Notes: generated by a model not told the origin, from the letters alone. Positions 48,425-59,292 are shown, numbered from the stretch's first letter. The stretch is 64,000 nt of DNA from Methylobacillus arboreus (GCF_020532725.1 NZ_JAJAVC010000011.1:344300-408299), one strand, 5' to 3'. Made by a program: numbers and translations.

Positions 48425-51400
48425 ATGTACATATCAAGCCACCAGTCTGCCCAAAAAGCCAGGCCGATTCGATATCTGCTGATCTCAATTGCGATAGCCT
48501 TGGGTTATTTTCTGCTTGGGCATAGCACCATGCAGCTCGGAATTCCCGAGACCTTTGCCACCTTCATATGGCCGCCTGCCGGGTTTGCCCTGGCGGTCTT
48601 GATCCTTGGCGGCCTGCGTATGCTGCCTGGTTTGCTGGTGGGGGCGGTGATGACGCAATACAGTGCGAATTTGCCTGTTTTGGGCGCAGTCACTATTGCG
48701 TTTAGCAGCATTGCCAGTGCCGCTTTCGGATATTACATACTGACCCGGTATATCAAGTTTGAAGCAGCGATGACCCGCCTGCGCGATCTGTTGGGCATGA
48801 TACTGACGGGTGCGATTCTTAGCCCTTTGCTAAGCGCTACTTTCGGGTGTTTGAGCCTGAAGTCGTTTGGTGTTGTGCAAGGCCCCGCATTATATGAAAT
48901 CTGGCTGCAATGGTGGATGGGGGATGCCTTGGGCATCATTCTCCTGACCCCTGCAATATTGGCTTGCTTTCACTACGAGCCTGTGCGCTGGACACGTGCC
49001 AAGATACTTGAGGCTATCGTATTAGGCGCGCTTCTGCTTGGCCTGGTCCTGCTGGCAGTTAATGGCGTCTTGTCTCAAACGTTGGCCGAACTGGAAGCCA
49101 AGGCTTTTCTCGTATTTCCACTGGTGATCTGGGCTGCGTTGAGCTTTCATCAGCGCGGAGCCGCCATTGCTTCCCTGGTGATTGCGATCGCTGCCTTGTG
49201 GGGCGGCGGGGGATATCGCGGTTATTTCAGCATGGGGATTAGTAGCGCGGATCTTTTCAATTATTGGTTGTTTGCACTGGTGACGGTGTCTATAGGCGTT
49301 GGCCTGTCGGGTTTGTATGTTGGGCGCTTGCGCGCCGATGAGCAGCTGAAACGCCGGCTAGGATTTTATAACGCCTTGAGCAATGCCCAGTCCGATGCAG
49401 GAGAGGGCGTGATGGTGATCGAACATGGCAAGATCATCTATGCCAACGAGGCTGTATGGGAGATAGGAGGATATGATGCGCGCGATATTCCCATGGGCTC
49501 GAATTTTCTTACCTTGATTCATCCCAGTGACCGGGAGCGTGTGGCGCAACATTATGCACACCGGATGCATGGGGAATACGCTCCCAGCCGATATGAAGCG
49601 ACCGCGATCAGCAAGGCGGGAAAACCGATCCCGATCGAGGTGGCTGCCGCCAACTATCGTGATGGCAGCGAAAGAGTCGTGGTATTGATCATCGATATCA
49701 GCAGCCGCAAGCAGGCGGAAGAGGCTTTGTTGCAAAGCCGTGCCGAATATCGCGAGTTGGTGGAGTCTGTGCATGCCGTGGTATGGCGGGCGAAGCCGGA
49801 CACGGCATTTACCTTTGTCAGCCAGGAAGCGGAGAGCCTGCTTGGATATCCGTTGGAAGAGTGGACCGACAACCCGAAATTCTGGATGGAAAAGATGCAT
49901 GCGGATGATCGGGAGTGGGTCGTTGATTTCTGCGCCCGGGAATCGAAACAGCTCAAGGACCATGTATTCGAATACAGGATGCTGGCTGCTGATGGCAGGG
50001 TAGTTTGGCTGCAAGATATTGTGCGTGTCATTCCGGATCGTTTCGGCAATCCCCAAGAGCTGCTGGGCGTGATGCTGGATATTACCGCGCGCAAGGTAGC
50101 CGAGACCGGCCTCAATCTTTCCAAACAGGTGTTCGACAATACGAGCGAGGCCATCCTGATTGCGGACCGGAATCGTCATGTCCTGGAGGTAAACGAGGCC
50201 TATCTGGCAATGACCGGCTATACACGCGAAGACTGCATCGGTACACGGTTATCTCTGCTCGACGAAATCAGCGAGGGCGATCAGGTCATTGGAAATCTGG
50301 TGCAACAGCACGGGAAATGGATGGGAGAATTGCTCGCACGCAAAAAGAGCGGCGAATATTATCCGGAATGGGTGTCGATCAGCACCGTGCATGACAACAA
50401 TGGCATTCTGCAGAACTATGTCGTGGTGCTCACTGATATCAGCCAGCGCAAGCAATCTGAAGAACGCTTGCAGTTCCTCGCCACGCATGATGGCCTGACT
50501 GGCCTTCCCAATCGTGCGTTGCTACAGGAGCGTATGGAGCTGGGCTTGTTGCGGGCACAGCGCTATCAGCAGCGGATAGGCGTGCTTTTCATTGATCTGG
50601 ACCGGTTCAAGATCATTAACGACACCTTGGGGCACCAGGCTGGCGATCTGCTGTTGCAGGAGGCCGCGGGGCGGCTCAGGGAGTGCCTGCGTCAAACTGA
50701 TACGGTTGCCCGCCAGGGCGGTGACGAGTTTGTGGTGCTGGTGGAAGATTTTACCGAGCAGCAATACCTGGTGAAGGTCGCACGCAAGATCATGGATACG
50801 CTGGCCCAGCCTTTCATCCTGATGCAGCAGGAGTTATACATCAGTGCAAGCATTGGGATCAGCGTCTATCCCGAGGATGGGGTAGAAATTTTCTCGCTGC
50901 TCAAGAATGCCGATATGGCCATGTATCGTGCCAAGGATAACGGCAAGAATACCTTTCATTTTTATTCTGCAGAGAGCAATGCCAACAGTGTCAGCCGCCT
51001 TACGTTGGAGAATAGCTTGCGCCGTGCCTTGGAGCGGGAGGAGTTCACGCTGCTGTACCAGGCGAAGCTTGATTTGGCCGACCAGAGCATCATTGGCGCC
51101 GAGGCGTTAATTCGCTGGCATAGCGCCGAGCTTGGCATGGTGTCGCCACAAGATTTTATCCCGATTGCAGAAGAAACCGGGCTGATTATTGATATTGGTG
51201 AGTGGGTGCTGAATCAGGCATGCCGGGATGCTTACCATTGGCAGGCAATAGCGGGCAGGCCAGTCCGGGTGGCGGTGAATCTTTCAGCCCGCCAATTCCG
51301 CGAGGATAGCCTGCATGAGGCAATCAGCGATGCATTGGCGCAAAGTGGCCTGACGCCTGATTGTCTGGAGCTGGAAATCACTGAAAGCATGATCATGCAG

Positions 51401-51829
51401 AATGCGGAACGTGCAAGCCAAATGCTGCAGCATTTCCGTAATTTGGGCAGTCATGTGCTGATTGATGACTTTGGTACTGGCTACTCGTCATTGGGCTATC
51501 TCAAACACTTCCCGATTGATTCGCTGAAAATCGACCGTTCCTTTGTGCGGGACATTCCGCAGGATAGCGATGATATGGCAATCACGCAGGCCATTATCGC
51601 CATGGCGCACAGCCTCAAGATCAAGGTTGTGGCTGAGGGGGTCGAAACCCAGGCGCAGCTTGATTTTCTGCGTGCGCAAAGATGTGACCAGTTGCAGGGC
51701 TATATCTTTAGCCGCCCGCTGAGCGCGGACGATTTTATCGGCATGCTGCGTTTTGATACTGCAAAACGTGCTGGGCGTACCCATGTGCGTGGTTTGCGGC
51801 TTGCCGAAGTTGGGATGGCCGGAGCTTAG
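48425..51829 (+). CDS. MASE1-PAS-PAS-PAS-GGDEF-EAL cyclic-di-GMP signalling protein
   Basis: A 1134-residue membrane sensor. Residues about 15-300 are a MASE1 domain with about eight helices (FIWPPAGFALAVLILGGLRM). Three PAS domains follow (about 320-445, 450-575, 580-695), each ending in a D-I-S/T-x-R-K segment. The diguanylate cyclase motif is GGDEF with an RxxD inhibitory site (RQTD) five residues before it. The phosphodiesterase keeps EALIRW, NLSARQF, LEITES, DDFGTGYSSL and VVAEGVET. Both enzyme domains look active, so the balance is set by the sensor. It ends 11 bases from the convergent fdx. Confidence 0.92.
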   Translation: MYISSHQSAQKARPIRYLLISIAIALGYFLLGHSTMQLGIPETFATFIWPPAGFALAVLILGGLRMLPGLLVGAVMTQYSANLPVLGAVTIAFSSIASAAFGYYILTRYIKFEAAMTRLRDLLGMILTGAILSPLLSATFGCLSLKSFGVVQGPALYEIWLQWWMGDALGIILLTPAILACFHYEPVRWTRAKILEAIVLGALLLGLVLLAVNGVLSQTLAELEAKAFLVFPLVIWAALSFHQRGAAIASLVIAIAALWGGGGYRGYFSMGISSADLFNYWLFALVTVSIGVGLSGLYVGRLRADEQLKRRLGFYNALSNAQSDAGEGVMVIEHGKIIYANEAVWEIGGYDARDIPMGSNFLTLIHPSDRERVAQHYAHRMHGEYAPSRYEATAISKAGKPIPIEVAAANYRDGSERVVVLIIDISSRKQAEEALLQSRAEYRELVESVHAVVWRAKPDTAFTFVSQEAESLLGYPLEEWTDNPKFWMEKMHADDREWVVDFCARESKQLKDHVFEYRMLAADGRVVWLQDIVRVIPDRFGNPQELLGVMLDITARKVAETGLNLSKQVFDNTSEAILIADRNRHVLEVNEAYLAMTGYTREDCIGTRLSLLDEISEGDQVIGNLVQQHGKWMGELLARKKSGEYYPEWVSISTVHDNNGILQNYVVVLTDISQRKQSEERLQFLATHDGLTGLPNRALLQERMELGLLRAQRYQQRIGVLFIDLDRFKIINDTLGHQAGDLLLQEAAGRLRECLRQTDTVARQGGDEFVVLVEDFTEQQYLVKVARKIMDTLAQPFILMQQELYISASIGISVYPEDGVEIFSLLKNADMAMYRAKDNGKNTFHFYSAESNANSVSRLTLENSLRRALEREEFTLLYQAKLDLADQSIIGAEALIRWHSAELGMVSPQDFIPIAEETGLIIDIGEWVLNQACRDAYHWQAIAGRPVRVAVNLSARQFREDSLHEAISDALAQSGLTPDCLELEITESMIMQNAERASQMLQHFRNLGSHVLIDDFGTGYSSLGYLKHFPIDSLKIDRSFVRDIPQDSDDMAITQAIIAMAHSLKIKVVAEGVETQAQLDFLRAQRCDQLQGYIFSRPLSADDFIGMLRFDTAKRAGRTHVRGLRLAEVGMAGA

Positions 51830-51840
51830 CCAGCGCCAGA

Positions 51841-52182
51841 CTAGTGAGGTGGTTCCTTGGCAAGGTTGAGTGAGTAGGTTGGGATTTCCACCACAATATC
51901 CTCGTCTCCCACAATGGCCTGGCAGGAAAGGCGGGAATTGGGTTTCAGGCCCCAGGCCTGGTCCAGCATGTCTTCCTCGTTCTCATCTGGTTCCGGTAAG
52001 GAGTTGTAACCCTTCTGGATGTAGACATGGCAAGTGGTGCATGCACAAACACCGCCACACGCGCTGTCAATATCGATATGCTGCTTGTGCAGGTTATGGC
52101 AGATTGAGCGGTCCGGTTGTGCTTCAAATGTCTTGCCTTCAGGACAGTATTCCGGATGAGGAAGAACGGTAATTTTTGCCAT
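51841..52182 (-). CDS. fdx: ISC-type [2Fe-2S] ferredoxin
   Basis: A 113-residue adrenodoxin-like ferredoxin that supplies electrons for Fe-S cluster assembly. Cluster cysteines lie in SACGGVCACTTCHVYIQ and near the C-terminus in SRLSCQAIVG. The acidic helix PEPDENEEDMLDQAW is the usual partner-binding surface. Last gene of the isc operon, 3 bases after hscA. No iscX follows. Confidence 0.93.
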   Translation of the reverse strand: MAKITVLPHPEYCPEGKTFEAQPDRSICHNLHKQHIDIDSACGGVCACTTCHVYIQKGYNSLPEPDENEEDMLDQAWGLKPNSRLSCQAIVGDEDIVVEIPTYSLNLAKEPPH

Positions 52183-52185
52183 GAC

Positions 52186-54054
52186 CTAAAGTTCCAGTGT
52201 ATTCAAGGTTTGCCCGGCAAGCGCTTGCCTGACCGAGGCATCCATACGGCGTGCCGCAAAGGCTTCGGTAGCGTGGTTGAGCGCATCGACCGCCTTCTGG
52301 ATCGCATCGCTGTCGTCTTGTTGTGCGAGCTGGCGCAGGTTTTCCATTTCTGCTGTGATGGCGGCTTTTTCTTCGGTATTCAATAGCTTGTCGCCGTCCT
52401 GGCGCAAGGCAGCATCAATGGCTTCCAGCAATCGCGCAGCATCCACCCGGACTTCCTGCACTGCGCGGGCATGCTTGTCTGCTTCGGCAGAATTGAAGGA
52501 GGTTTGCAGCATGTGGGTGATCTGGTCTTCGCTCAGGCCATAAGAGGGTTTGACCACGATATTGGCGTGAGCGCCACTGGTTTGTTCCTGGGCAGAAACC
52601 GAGAGCAAGCCGTCGGCATCCACCTGGAAAGTCACGCGGATACGTGCAGCGCCAGCAGCCATAGGCGGGATGCCACGCAGCTCGAAGCGGCCCAGCGAGC
52701 GGCAGTCCGTCACCAGTTCGCGTTCGCCCTGCAGCACGTGGATGCTCATGGCGGTCTGGCCGTCCTTGAAGGTGGTGAAGTCCTGCGCGCGCGCAATCGG
52801 CAGGGTGGAGTTGCGGGGAATGACTTTTTCCACCAGGCCGCCCATGGTTTCCAGGCCAAGGGAAAGCGGGATGACATCCAGCAACAGCAGGTCATCGTCG
52901 CTGCGGTTGCCGGCAAGAATATTGGCCTGGATGGCAGCGCCGAGCGCGACGACCTGGTCGGGATCCAGGTTAGTCAGGGGCGCCTGGCCAAAAAAGCTGG
53001 CGACGGCCTTGCGTACCTGCGGCATGCGCGTGGCACCCCCTACCAGCACAACGCCCTTGATTTCCTCTATTGAAAGCTCGGCATCGCGCAATGCCTTGCG
53101 GATTGGGTTTAATGTGCGGTTGATGAGCTGCTGGCTTAAAGCGTGAAATTCGGCTTGGCTCAGGTTGAGGTTAATGATGTCCCCTTGGCTCAATACTGCG
53201 GTAATGCTGGCACTGGCATGTTCAGTGAGCCACTCCTTGGCTTCACGGGCCTTGGTCATCAGTAGGCGCGTGTCGGCCGGACTAAGTGGTTGTAGGCTGG
53301 CCTGTTCCAATATCCAGCAGAAAATGCGGCGGTCAAAGTCATCGCCTCCCAGGGCAGAATCGCCATTGGTGGCGAGTACTTCAAATACGCCTTTGGCCAA
53401 GCGCAGGATGGAAATATCAAAGGTGCCTCCACCCAGGTCATAAATGACGTAAATGCCTTCCGATGCATTGTCCAGGCCATAGGCGACTGCGGCGGCCGTG
53501 GGTTCGTTCAGCAGGCGCAGCACATTGAGGCCGGCAAGGCGGGCGGCATCCTTGGTGGCTTGACGTTGCGCATCGTCAAAATAGGCGGGCACGGTAATGA
53601 CGGCACCGGTCAGCTCTCCGCCCAGCGCCTGTTCTGCACGCGCCTTGAGCGTTTTCAGGATTTCCGCAGAAACCTCCACCGGGCTCTTGATGCCTGCACG
53701 GGTTTGAATTTGCACCATGCCTGGCGATTCAACAAAGCGATAAGGCAGATGGCTGGTATCGCCGATATCATTGAGTCCGCGACCCAAGAAGCGCTTGACC
53801 GAAACAATGGTATTTTGCGGATCCTGGCTTTGCTGTAATTGGGCTGGATAACCGACTTCAATTTGATTGTCGGCAGTGTAATGGACGACAGAAGGCAGCA
53901 ATGCATGCCCGGTTTCATCAAGCAACACGGTGCTCAGGCCGCTGCGTACGGTGGCCACCAGCGAGTTGGTCGTGCCCAGGTCTATGCCCACCGCCAAGCG
54001 GTGCTGGTGGGGGGCGGTGCTCATGCCGGGTTCTGATATCTGTAATAAAGCCAT
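52186..54054 (-). CDS. hscA: Fe-S assembly Hsp70 chaperone HscA
   Basis: A 622-residue Hsp70. The ATPase domain has [33 protein letters not shown] and the connect region [13 protein letters not shown]. The substrate-binding domain follows from about 390 and binds the LPPVK motif of IscU, which is present here in IscU. It works with HscB (9 bases upstream) to release clusters from IscU. Confidence 0.95.
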   Translation of the reverse strand: MALLQISEPGMSTAPHQHRLAVGIDLGTTNSLVATVRSGLSTVLLDETGHALLPSVVHYTADNQIEVGYPAQLQQSQDPQNTIVSVKRFLGRGLNDIGDTSHLPYRFVESPGMVQIQTRAGIKSPVEVSAEILKTLKARAEQALGGELTGAVITVPAYFDDAQRQATKDAARLAGLNVLRLLNEPTAAAVAYGLDNASEGIYVIYDLGGGTFDISILRLAKGVFEVLATNGDSALGGDDFDRRIFCWILEQASLQPLSPADTRLLMTKAREAKEWLTEHASASITAVLSQGDIINLNLSQAEFHALSQQLINRTLNPIRKALRDAELSIEEIKGVVLVGGATRMPQVRKAVASFFGQAPLTNLDPDQVVALGAAIQANILAGNRSDDDLLLLDVIPLSLGLETMGGLVEKVIPRNSTLPIARAQDFTTFKDGQTAMSIHVLQGERELVTDCRSLGRFELRGIPPMAAGAARIRVTFQVDADGLLSVSAQEQTSGAHANIVVKPSYGLSEDQITHMLQTSFNSAEADKHARAVQEVRVDAARLLEAIDAALRQDGDKLLNTEEKAAITAEMENLRQLAQQDDSDAIQKAVDALNHATEAFAARRMDASVRQALAGQTLNTLEL

Positions 54055-54063
54055 AACTTGATT

Positions 54064-54597
54064 TTATTCGTCTTCCAGTTTGCTTATTTTGTGTTCGACA
54101 TCTGCACGTATCTTGTCGATGAAACTCAATTTACGCACGATGCCGGCAGCTTCCTGCCATGCCTGTTGCTGATCAAGGATGGCAACGAGCTTTTGCTCCA
54201 GCGCTTGCGCCTGCTCGCGCATCTGCTTGAGCGATGCGTCCAGTGCGGCAATATTTCGCTCGTCATAGGCTTCTTCCACGGTTTCACGCCATTCCATCTG
54301 CAGCATCAGAAAGTCGGCTGGCATGGCGGTGTTGTTTTCCTCTTCGGTGTCCACACCATGCAGTGCCAGCAGGTAGCGAGCCCTTGTAGTGGGATGCTTG
54401 AGGGTGCGGTAGGCTTCGTTAGCCTGGGTTGCCCATTGCATGGATTGCATGCGTTCACCGGGAGACGCAGCTGCAAAACGATCCGGGTGAACCTCTGCTT
54501 GCAACTTGCGATAGTGTTGATCCAGCAACGCCATATCCAGTGCGAACTGTGCAGGCATGCCAAGGAGCTCAAAATGATTCTTTTGTAGGTCAGACAT
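54064..54597 (-). CDS. hscB: Co-chaperone HscB
   Basis: A 177-residue J-domain protein. The J domain (about 8-80) has the HPD motif in AEVHPDRFAA, and the C-terminal helical bundle that binds IscU follows (FLMLQMEWRETVEEA). It delivers IscU to HscA and stimulates its ATPase. Confidence 0.93.
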   Translation of the reverse strand: MSDLQKNHFELLGMPAQFALDMALLDQHYRKLQAEVHPDRFAAASPGERMQSMQWATQANEAYRTLKHPTTRARYLLALHGVDTEEENNTAMPADFLMLQMEWRETVEEAYDERNIAALDASLKQMREQAQALEQKLVAILDQQQAWQEAAGIVRKLSFIDKIRADVEHKISKLEDE

Positions 54598-54667
54598 AAA
54601 AGGGCGGCGGTTAAACAGGGGCGGGCAGCCGGGTTATCCCCAGCTACCGGGAATGAGCGTGAGCAAG

Positions 54668-54991
54668 CTAGACGGTAAAACTTTCGCCGCAGCCGCACTC
54701 GTCCTTGACATTCGGGTTGTTGAACTTAAACCCTTCATTGATGCCTTCCTTGGCAAAATCCAGCTCGGTGCCATCAATATAGACCAGGCTTTTGGGATCG
54801 ACGATGACCTTGACGTCATGACTTTCAAACACGAGGTCCTCTGTGTTGATTTCATCGACAAATTCCAGGGTATACGCCATGCCGGAACAGCCGGTGGTCT
54901 TGACGCCAAGGCGCAGGCCTACGCCCTTGCCGCGATTGGCAAGAAACTTCTGCACACGTTGAGCTGCAGTTTCGGTGAGCGAGATTGCCAT
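54668..54991 (-). CDS. iscA: A-type Fe-S carrier protein IscA
   Basis: A 107-residue protein with the three conserved cysteines in [13 protein letters not shown] and DECGCGES. The frame is open further upstream, into iscU, but ATG 54991 ([13 protein letters not shown]) gives the normal length. It sits 11 bases after iscU. Confidence 0.93.
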   Translation of the reverse strand: MAISLTETAAQRVQKFLANRGKGVGLRLGVKTTGCSGMAYTLEFVDEINTEDLVFESHDVKVIVDPKSLVYIDGTELDFAKEGINEGFKFNNPNVKDECGCGESFTV

Positions 54992-55002
54992 ATGAAAACC
55001 CT

Positions 55003-55410
55003 TTACGCTGCCTGTTCGTGTTCGTCCTTGGTGCCCTGCTTGGCCTTGAGGTCGGCAACCGCTGCGCGGATTGCATCTTCTGCCAGCACCGAGCAATGGA
55101 TCTTGACGGGAGGTAAGGCCAGCTCTTCTGCAATGTCGGAGTTCTTGATTTCCATGACCTGGTCAAGCGACTTGCCCTTGATCCACTCAGTTACCAGTGA
55201 ACTGGAAGCAATGGCCGAACCGCAGCCATAGGTTTTGAACTTGGCATCCTCAATGATGCCTTGCTCATTGACCTTGATTTGCAGCTTCATGACGTCGCCG
55301 CAGGCTGGGGCGCCCACCATGCCGGTGCCGACAGATGGGTCGTTCTTGTCCAGGGAACCCACATTACGTGGATTTTCGTAGTGATCGAGTACTTTGTCTG
55401 AATAAGCCAT
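55003..55410 (-). CDS. iscU: Fe-S cluster scaffold protein IscU
   Basis: A 135-residue scaffold on which [2Fe-2S] and [4Fe-4S] clusters are built. Ligand cysteines are C37 (GAPACGDVM), C63 ([10 protein letters not shown]) and C106 ([11 protein letters not shown]). The HscA-binding LPPVK is present at 99-103. ATG 55410 follows GAGGAG. The gap to iscS (126 bases) is long for this operon and holds a hairpin. Confidence 0.96.
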   Translation of the reverse strand: MAYSDKVLDHYENPRNVGSLDKNDPSVGTGMVGAPACGDVMKLQIKVNEQGIIEDAKFKTYGCGSAIASSSLVTEWIKGKSLDQVMEIKNSDIAEELALPPVKIHCSVLAEDAIRAAVADLKAKQGTKDEHEQAA

Positions 55411-55457
55411 TTTTCTACTCCTCAAATGTGTGCAACACATGCCGCTGCTTGGGTTGT

Positions 55458-55478
55458 ACCTGCGCGGCAGTTGCAGGT
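55458..55478 (-). other. Hairpin in the iscS-iscU gap
   Basis: ACCTGC and GCAGGT can pair around nine bases within the 126-base space between iscS and iscU. It could stabilise the 3' end of the upstream mRNA or permit separate expression of iscU onward; no U-run follows. Confidence 0.4.
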
Positions 55479-55536
55479 GCCTATAACTATTTTGCTAACT
55501 TCAGTAGTCACAAGCCTTGGTTAAGGTGGGCGGCTG

Positions 55537-56754
55537 TTAGTGCGCTGCCCATTGCAAGGTGTTCAAATCCACTCCGTCCAGATGCATCTCCCAGAGTGGG
55601 GATAATTCACGCAACTTGCCGATCTTGCTCTTCATGAGCTCTATGGTGTAATCAATATCCTCTTCTGTCGTGAAACGCCCGATCGAGAAACGGATGGAAC
55701 TGTGAGCAAGCTCGTCCGACCGACCAAGCGCACGCAGGACATAAGAGGGCTCCAGGCTTGCCGAAGTGCAGGCGGAACCGCTGGATACCGCAATATCCTT
55801 GACAGCCATGATCAGCGATTCGCCTTCAACAAAGTTGAAGCTAATGTTCAGATTGTGCGCCACGCGGTGTTCAAGGTCACCATTGACATACACCTCGTCG
55901 ATCTCTTCCAGGCCCTTGAGCAAGCGGTCGCGCAACTGGCGAATCCGCAGGTTTTCGCTGTCCATTTCTTCACGTGCTATGCGGAAGGCTTCACCCATGC
56001 CGACAATCTGGTGTGTCGCCAGGGTGCCAGAGCGCATGCCGCGCTCATGGCCGCCGCCATGCATTTGCGCTTCAATGCGTACGCGTGGTTTGCGACGCAC
56101 ATACAGGGCGCCGATACCTTTGGGGCCGTAGGTCTTGTGCGCAGAGAAACTCATCAAGTCCACAGGAAGCTTTTGCAGGTCAATATGCACCTTGCCGGTC
56201 GCCTGTGCCGCATCCACATGGAAGATCACGCCCTGTTCGCGGCAGATGTTGCCTAGTGCCTCAATATCCTGAATCACGCCGATTTCGTTATTCACCAGCA
56301 TGACAGAAGCCAGCACAGTATCCGGGCGCAGGGCGGCCCTGAATTTCTCCAGGTCTACCAGGCCGTCGGGTTCCGGTATCAGGTAAGTGGCTTCATAACC
56401 AAGGCGTTCCAGTTCGCGCACCGTATCAATCACGGCCTTGTGCTCAGTCTGCACGGTGACGATATGCCTGCCCTTGTTGGGGCTGTAAAAATTCGCTGCT
56501 CCCTTGATGGCCAGGTTGTTGGACTCGGTCGCACCCGAAGTCCAGACAATTTCACGCGGGTCGGCATTGACCAGCTTGGCCACTTCCTCACGGGCATTCT
56601 CCACGGCCTTTTCCGCGGTCCAGCCGAAGGCATGGCTGCGTGAGGCCGGGTTGCCGAAATGCTCGGTGATGTAAGGAATCATTTTTTCCGCCACACGCGG
56701 GTCAACCGGGGTGGTGGCTGAATAATCCAGATAAATTGGCGTACGTACTGTCAT
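55537..56754 (-). CDS. iscS: Cysteine desulfurase IscS
   Basis: A 405-residue PLP enzyme that takes sulfur from cysteine for Fe-S clusters and thiolation. The start [23 protein letters not shown] lysine in [18 protein letters not shown] and catalytic cysteine in [20 protein letters not shown] are typical of housekeeping IscS. The C-terminal extension ends with the family's [20 protein letters not shown]. It is preceded by a second, NifS-like desulfurase. Confidence 0.96.
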   Translation of the reverse strand: MTVRTPIYLDYSATTPVDPRVAEKMIPYITEHFGNPASRSHAFGWTAEKAVENAREEVAKLVNADPREIVWTSGATESNNLAIKGAANFYSPNKGRHIVTVQTEHKAVIDTVRELERLGYEATYLIPEPDGLVDLEKFRAALRPDTVLASVMLVNNEIGVIQDIEALGNICREQGVIFHVDAAQATGKVHIDLQKLPVDLMSFSAHKTYGPKGIGALYVRRKPRVRIEAQMHGGGHERGMRSGTLATHQIVGMGEAFRIAREEMDSENLRIRQLRDRLLKGLEEIDEVYVNGDLEHRVAHNLNISFNFVEGESLIMAVKDIAVSSGSACTSASLEPSYVLRALGRSDELAHSSIRFSIGRFTTEEDIDYTIELMKSKIGKLRELSPLWEMHLDGVDLNTLQWAAH

Positions 56755-56765
56755 TTTCCGTTTTC

Positions 56766-57914
56766 CTAAACTGCGATTGCAGTTAACTTTCTCAATCGTG
56801 AGAGCTCGCGTTCCAGCGCTTGCAGGAAGGCGTCTACCTCTTGTGCTTCATTATTGTTGCCCAGACTTACTCTGATCGCACCGCGCGCGATATCCGGGTG
56901 AATACCCATTGCCAGCAAGACATGGCTAGGCTCTGTGTTATCGCTGGAGCAGGCAGAGCCGCTGGCAACAGCAAACCCTTGTTTGTCCAGTGCCATCACC
57001 AGGGTTTCGCCCTCAATGCCGTCAAAGGCAAAAAAGCTGGTGTTGGGCAAGCGTTCTGCTTCCGCACCGAAAATAATGGCGTCCAGCTTCTGAATGCCTT
57101 GTTCAAGGCGCGTACGCAAGGAAATCAGCTTACTTTGACGATTACGCGCCTCGGTCGCTGCCAGGTTGCAGGCGGCACCAAAGCCGACAATTGCCGCGAT
57201 ATTTTCGCTACCGCTTCTCAGTCCTTTTTCCTGACCACCGCCATAGAGGAGTGGCTGGATATCAATGCGCTTGTCCAAAATCAATGCACCGGCGCCCTGT
57301 GGGCCGTTGATCTTGTGCGAGGACAAACTCATCGCATGAATATTCAGACTGGCGAAATCCACATCAATCTTGCCCAGGGCCTGCACCGCATCCGTGTGCA
57401 TGTAAGCCTTGTGCCGGCGGGCAAGCTCTCCCAGGACTGCAACATCCTGGATGACACCGGTTTCGTTATTTGCCAGCATGACCGACACCATGTCGGTTTT
57501 ATTTTCCAATATGGTTTCCAAGGAGGTTTTTTCAACCTGACCATGCCGATTGCTGCCAATTCGATCTAACTTCCAACCCTGCCATTTCAATGCTTCAGCC
57601 GGCCTGGAAACAGCAGGATGCTCTATCCTGCTGACGGCAATCCGGCCTGCCCCCAGGGCATTTGCCACACCGGTGATGGCAAGATTGTCTGACTCGGTAC
57701 CGCCACTGGTAAAAATCACTTGCGATGGATGCGCGCCTACTGCCTCGGCGACTTGCTCACGTGCCTGGTCTATGGCATTACGGGCTGCGCGGCCAAAGAT
57801 ATGCCGACTGGTTGCATTGCCTTGTTGCTCCGACAAATAGGGCAGCATTGCCTGCAACACCTTGGGGTGAAGGGCGGTAGTGCCGTTGTTGTCGAAGTAA
57901 ACAGAGCGATTCAT
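56766..57914 (-). CDS. Second cysteine desulfurase (NifS/IscS-like) in the isc operon
   Basis: A 382-residue group I cysteine desulfurase, clearly different from the adjacent IscS. It has [19 protein letters not shown], the PLP lysine in [18 protein letters not shown] and the active cysteine in [20 protein letters not shown]. It lacks the IscS C-terminal tail that contacts IscU. All catalytic residues look intact. It lies between iscR and iscS, with 11- and 15-base gaps. A specialised sulfur-delivery role is possible. Confidence 0.88.
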   Translation of the reverse strand: MNRSVYFDNNGTTALHPKVLQAMLPYLSEQQGNATSRHIFGRAARNAIDQAREQVAEAVGAHPSQVIFTSGGTESDNLAITGVANALGAGRIAVSRIEHPAVSRPAEALKWQGWKLDRIGSNRHGQVEKTSLETILENKTDMVSVMLANNETGVIQDVAVLGELARRHKAYMHTDAVQALGKIDVDFASLNIHAMSLSSHKINGPQGAGALILDKRIDIQPLLYGGGQEKGLRSGSENIAAIVGFGAACNLAATEARNRQSKLISLRTRLEQGIQKLDAIIFGAEAERLPNTSFFAFDGIEGETLVMALDKQGFAVASGSACSSDNTEPSHVLLAMGIHPDIARGAIRVSLGNNNEAQEVDAFLQALERELSRLRKLTAIAV

Positions 57915-57929
57915 TCTGCAATCCTGAAG

Positions 57930-58400
57930 TTAGGCTGCGGCTTGTACCGGGGCGCGCGAGTTTTCACGGCGCACAGTAAAGCGAATTTCCTTGCCTTCGC
58001 GTTGAGAAGCCACCAGGTCTGCAAGCGCAACACCAGAGAGGTATTCCAGTATCTTGCTGTTCAGGCTGGACCAAAGGTCGTGCGTCATGCAGGGCTTGCC
58101 TTCGTGGCAGTTTTCCTTGCCGCCGCATTGCGTTGCATCTATCAGTTCATCGACGGCAGTAATGATGTCCGAAACGGAAATATCGTTATGGCTTTTTGCC
58201 AGTCGATAACCGCCACCTGGTCCGCGTACGCTCTTGACCAGGCCGTTGCGACGGAGGCGGCTGAAAAGCTGTTCCAGATAGGAGAGGGAAATGCCCTGGC
58301 GCTCACTGATGCCCGCGAGGGTGACCGGCTTTTCCTCTTCATTGAGGGCCAGATCCAACATTGCAGTAACTGCAAAACGGCCTTTTGTGGTTAATCGCAT
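57930..58400 (-). CDS. iscR: Fe-S cluster-responsive transcription regulator IscR
   Basis: A 156-residue Rrf2-family regulator. The winged helix starts [20 protein letters not shown]. Cluster ligands C92, C98 and C104 with H107 are at exactly the positions known for IscR. With a [2Fe-2S] cluster it represses the isc operon; apo-IscR activates other targets. It is the first gene of the operon behind an IscR box. Confidence 0.95.
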   Translation of the reverse strand: MRLTTKGRFAVTAMLDLALNEEEKPVTLAGISERQGISLSYLEQLFSRLRRNGLVKSVRGPGGGYRLAKSHNDISVSDIITAVDELIDATQCGGKENCHEGKPCMTHDLWSSLNSKILEYLSGVALADLVASQREGKEIRFTVRRENSRAPVQAAA

Positions 58401-58480
58401 GTTTAGTTCCTAAAGTTGTTCGGATAACGCGCCACTATTGGGTTTGGCGCAGCTTTCGCATAGCATGATTCTAGGATGGA

Positions 58481-58513
58481 ATTCTAGAATACTTGAACAC
58501 TTTAGTCAACTAT
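58481..58513 (-). promoter_or_regulatory. isc operon promoter with type 1 IscR box
   Basis: On the minus strand TTGACT (58509-58504) and TAGAAT (58486-58481) are 17 bases apart. The 25-base stretch 58513-58489 matches the E. coli type 1 IscR site (ATASYYGACTRWWWYAGTCRRSTAT) at 22 of 25 positions and covers the -35. Its first part is the last three codons and the stop of cysE. Autorepression by holo-IscR is expected. Confidence 0.85.
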
Positions 58514-59254
58514 TTTGTTGATGTAGTTCACATCAAAAGCATGGCCTACCTCGGCGTCTGTTTCGACGTCTGCGCCTAGCTTTGCAAGCTGTTGCTTGAC
58601 TTCCTGCAGCTGGGTATCTTGATGGACGATATGCTCGATCAGGGCGTGGATCGCCTTGGCCATGGGGTCATTCATATTCTCGCTGACGGCATAGGCGGCG
58701 AATCCGATGTTTTCTTCCGTACTATCCTGTTGGTGCGGTTTTTCCTGGTCTACAATCCGTGCAGGGATGCCGACTGCGGTGGCACTGTCCGGAATATCCT
58801 TGACGACCACTGCGTTGGAGCCAATCTTGGCGTTGGCGCCAATGGTGATCGGGCCAAGTACTTTTGCACCTGCACCGATCACGACCCCTTCCAGCAGGGT
58901 GGGATGGCGTTTGCCTTTGTTCCATGAAGTGCCGCCAAGGGTGACACCGTGATACAGGGTGCAGTTGTTGCCGATGACGGCGGTTTCGCCGATGACGACT
59001 CCCATGCCATGGTCGATGAATACGCGGCGGCCAATGACGGCCCCTGGATGGATTTCAATACCGGTGAACCAGCGCGCGATATGGGAGCAGAGCCTTGCCA
59101 GCCAGTAAAAATGTATTTTCCAGAGCGAATGGGAGGCTCTATGGATTAGCAGGGCATGTACACCTGGATAGGTAGTCAGGATTTCCCAGCGGGTACGAGC
59201 GGCAGGGTCGCGCTCAAACACCACGCTGATGTCTTCTTTGATGTGGCTGAACAT
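58502..59254 (-). CDS. cysE: Serine O-acetyltransferase
   Basis: A 250-residue left-handed beta-helix acetyltransferase that makes O-acetylserine for cysteine. The hexapeptide region includes [20 protein letters not shown] and [18 protein letters not shown], with catalytic His-Asp in FIDHGMG. The end of the gene is inside the isc promoter. As cysteine is the sulfur source for IscS, the linkage makes functional sense. Confidence 0.93.
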   Translation of the reverse strand: MFSHIKEDISVVFERDPAARTRWEILTTYPGVHALLIHRASHSLWKIHFYWLARLCSHIARWFTGIEIHPGAVIGRRVFIDHGMGVVIGETAVIGNNCTLYHGVTLGGTSWNKGKRHPTLLEGVVIGAGAKVLGPITIGANAKIGSNAVVVKDIPDSATAVGIPARIVDQEKPHQQDSTEENIGFAAYAVSENMNDPMAKAIHALIEHIVHQDTQLQEVKQQLAKLGADVETDAEVGHAFDVNYINKIVD

Positions 59255-59292
59255 CCGAGTATTTTACTCTGAATTAACTTAAACAGCATGTT

